Below the pieces are notes generated by a model, which was not told where the DNA came from, ran no database searches, and saw nothing but the letters and a program-made list of their open reading frames with translations. Source: CAZJYC01 sp964550165 (lineage in GTDB: Bacteria > Acidobacteriota > Aminicenantia > Aminicenantales > Aminicenantaceae). Taken from it: a DNA stretch of 13,727 bases. The stretch spans positions 1 to 13,727 of the forward strand of contig CAZJYC010000065.1 in assembly GCA_964550165.1 (NCBI GenBank), read 5' to 3'. Position numbers and translations under genes: made by a program. Positions 13,137 through 13,727 of the stretch are shown here, in pieces (position 1 is the stretch's first letter; the number at the start of each line of letters is the position of its first letter).

Positions 13137-13255
13137 GAAAAAAATGATTTGGTCCGCCAGCCAGATGGGTGTGGACTGTTTAAAAAAGGGCATGATTCCC
13201 GGAGTAGAAAAGAGAAGAATAATACGTTTTTTGAGTGCCTAACGGAGAGAACGAA

Positions 13256-13727
13256 ATGAAAAGAATCATTTGCGGCTTACTATTCTTATTATTTTTGACT
13301 TCCTTTATTAATCTCCATGCCCAATGGGCAAGGACTTATGGAACATTTAAACATGAATATGCTTATTCCATCCAGCAGACGAGCGATGGGGGATACATCG
13401 TTGCAGGCAATGTTTTTTCAGAGGCCTTGGTCATAAAACTTTTTTCAACCGGAGCCATCGAGTGGCAGCGCTCGTTTGGGGCTGGAGGGCTTCCAAATGA
13501 ATATATTATTAAGTGCGTTCAACAAACGGACGACAGTGGGTATGTTGTTACGGGTTACACTGAGAAAGCTGGTGTTGAGTGGCCGGATGTTTGGGTATTA
13601 AAGCTAACAGCAACAGGAGATATTGAGTGGCAGAAGACATATGGAGGAAGTGAACGTGATTATGCTTATTCTATCCAGCAGACGAGCGACGGTGGGTATG
13701 TTGTTGCGGGTTACACTTGGTCATATG
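13256..13727 (+). CDS. Exported beta-propeller-like repeat protein, 5' part, open at the window end
   Basis: The frame is open from ATG 13256 to the right edge (157 complete codons). CGGAGAG just upstream serves as a ribosome site. A signal peptide (about 1-22, cleavage likely LHA|QW) is followed by tandem units of about 50 residues. Each has W-x-R/K-S/T-Y/F-G, then an AYSIQQTSDGGY(I/V)VAG core, then a VxKL-x-x-x-G-x-IEWQ strand. Units begin at about residues 24, 72 and 124; cores such as SIQQTSDGGY recur almost unchanged. This is the pattern of secreted propeller-like repeat proteins of unknown function, common in some environmental bacteria. The neighbouring exported proteins suggest a surface or periplasmic role, but no ligand or activity can be assigned. 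The C-terminus, and any sorting signal, lies outside the window. Confidence 0.85.
   Translation, partial: MKRIICGLLFLLFLTSFINLHAQWARTYGTFKHEYAYSIQQTSDGGYIVAGNVFSEALVIKLFSTGAIEWQRSFGAGGLPNEYIIKCVQQTDDSGYVVTGYTEKAGVEWPDVWVLKLTATGDIEWQKTYGGSERDYAYSIQQTSDGGYVVAGYTWSY
13358..13717 (+). repeat. Tandem coding repeats in the exported repeat protein
   Basis: Near-identical DNA stretches recur inside the gene. The segment starting TATGCTTATTC at 13358 returns at 13661 (offset 303 bases, 101 codons), and the 30 bases at 13532-13561 return at 13688-13717 with two differences (offset 156 bases, 52 codons). Both offsets are multiples of three, consistent with protein units of about 50 residues. Confidence 0.8.

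Larger units (their letters stand above)
12790..13255. other. 466-base intergenic region before the repeat-protein gene
   Basis: No convincing intact gene lies here. It contains the hairpin after the DUF1028 gene, the possible minus-strand barrel remnant, an inverted repeat ACTGT-N6-ACAGT (13065-13080), a promoter-like TTGACA at 13030 and a small hairpin at 13113-13130. From about 13020 rightward it becomes visibly more AT-rich. Confidence 0.6.

Noticed and set aside
1..13727. CRISPR array, transposon ends, tRNA or rRNA genes, defence or phage genes
   Set aside because: I saw no regularly spaced direct repeats with spacers, no transposase-like proteins and no cloverleaf or rRNA-like sequence on either strand.

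Overview
The window reads as one stretch of a bacterial chromosome. It is dominated by housekeeping genes on the + strand, followed by genes for exported proteins. I see no phage, integrase, insertion sequence, CRISPR array, rRNA or tRNA gene. Base composition looks close to half GC. Cleavable signal peptides and a paired set of exported M16 peptidases suggest a Gram-negative-type cell envelope. The gene mix (ispD/ispF, gltX, rlmB, accA, hisS, aspS, exported M16 pair, DUF1028 protein, exported beta-propeller-like repeat protein) resembles Candidatus Aminicenantes or a related Acidobacteriota-like lineage. That placement is recollection of such genomes, not a measurement, and I hold it loosely.

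Layout. (1) 108-1345: ispD and ispF, two steps of the non-mevalonate (MEP) isoprenoid pathway, overlapping by 11 bases and followed by a perfect 15-bp hairpin. (2) 1302-1666, minus strand: a 59-residue membrane or exported peptide whose transcript would run about 140 bases past its stop into the same hairpin. (3) 1850-4324: gltX, rlmB (a SpoU-family RNA 2'-O-methyltransferase) and a short one-TM protein, tightly packed. (4) 4321-8372: a consensus-like promoter, then accA, hisS and aspS. accA and hisS share an ATGA overlap, so fatty-acid precursor synthesis is linked to two aminoacyl-tRNA synthetases. (5) 8539-11544: two secreted M16 zinc-peptidase homologues in tandem. One keeps the HxxEH zinc site and lacks the R/Y motif; the other is the reverse, so they look like the two halves of a heterodimeric peptidase. 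(6) 11797-12789: an exported DUF1028 protein with a TPR-like tail. (7) 12790-13255: a 466-base gap holding hairpins, a promoter-like site and what may be a decayed outer-membrane beta-barrel end on the minus strand. (8) 13256 to the right edge: the start of an exported repeat protein, open at the window end.

The clearest non-routine signals are the complementary M16 pair; promoter-like sites placed so close to ispD, gltX and (less closely) accA that these genes, which lack Shine-Dalgarno sequences, may be read from leaderless or short-leader mRNAs; a cysteine-rich putative zinc insert in HisRS; and the structured 3' region of the small minus-strand gene. I did not find a convincing new multi-gene system here.
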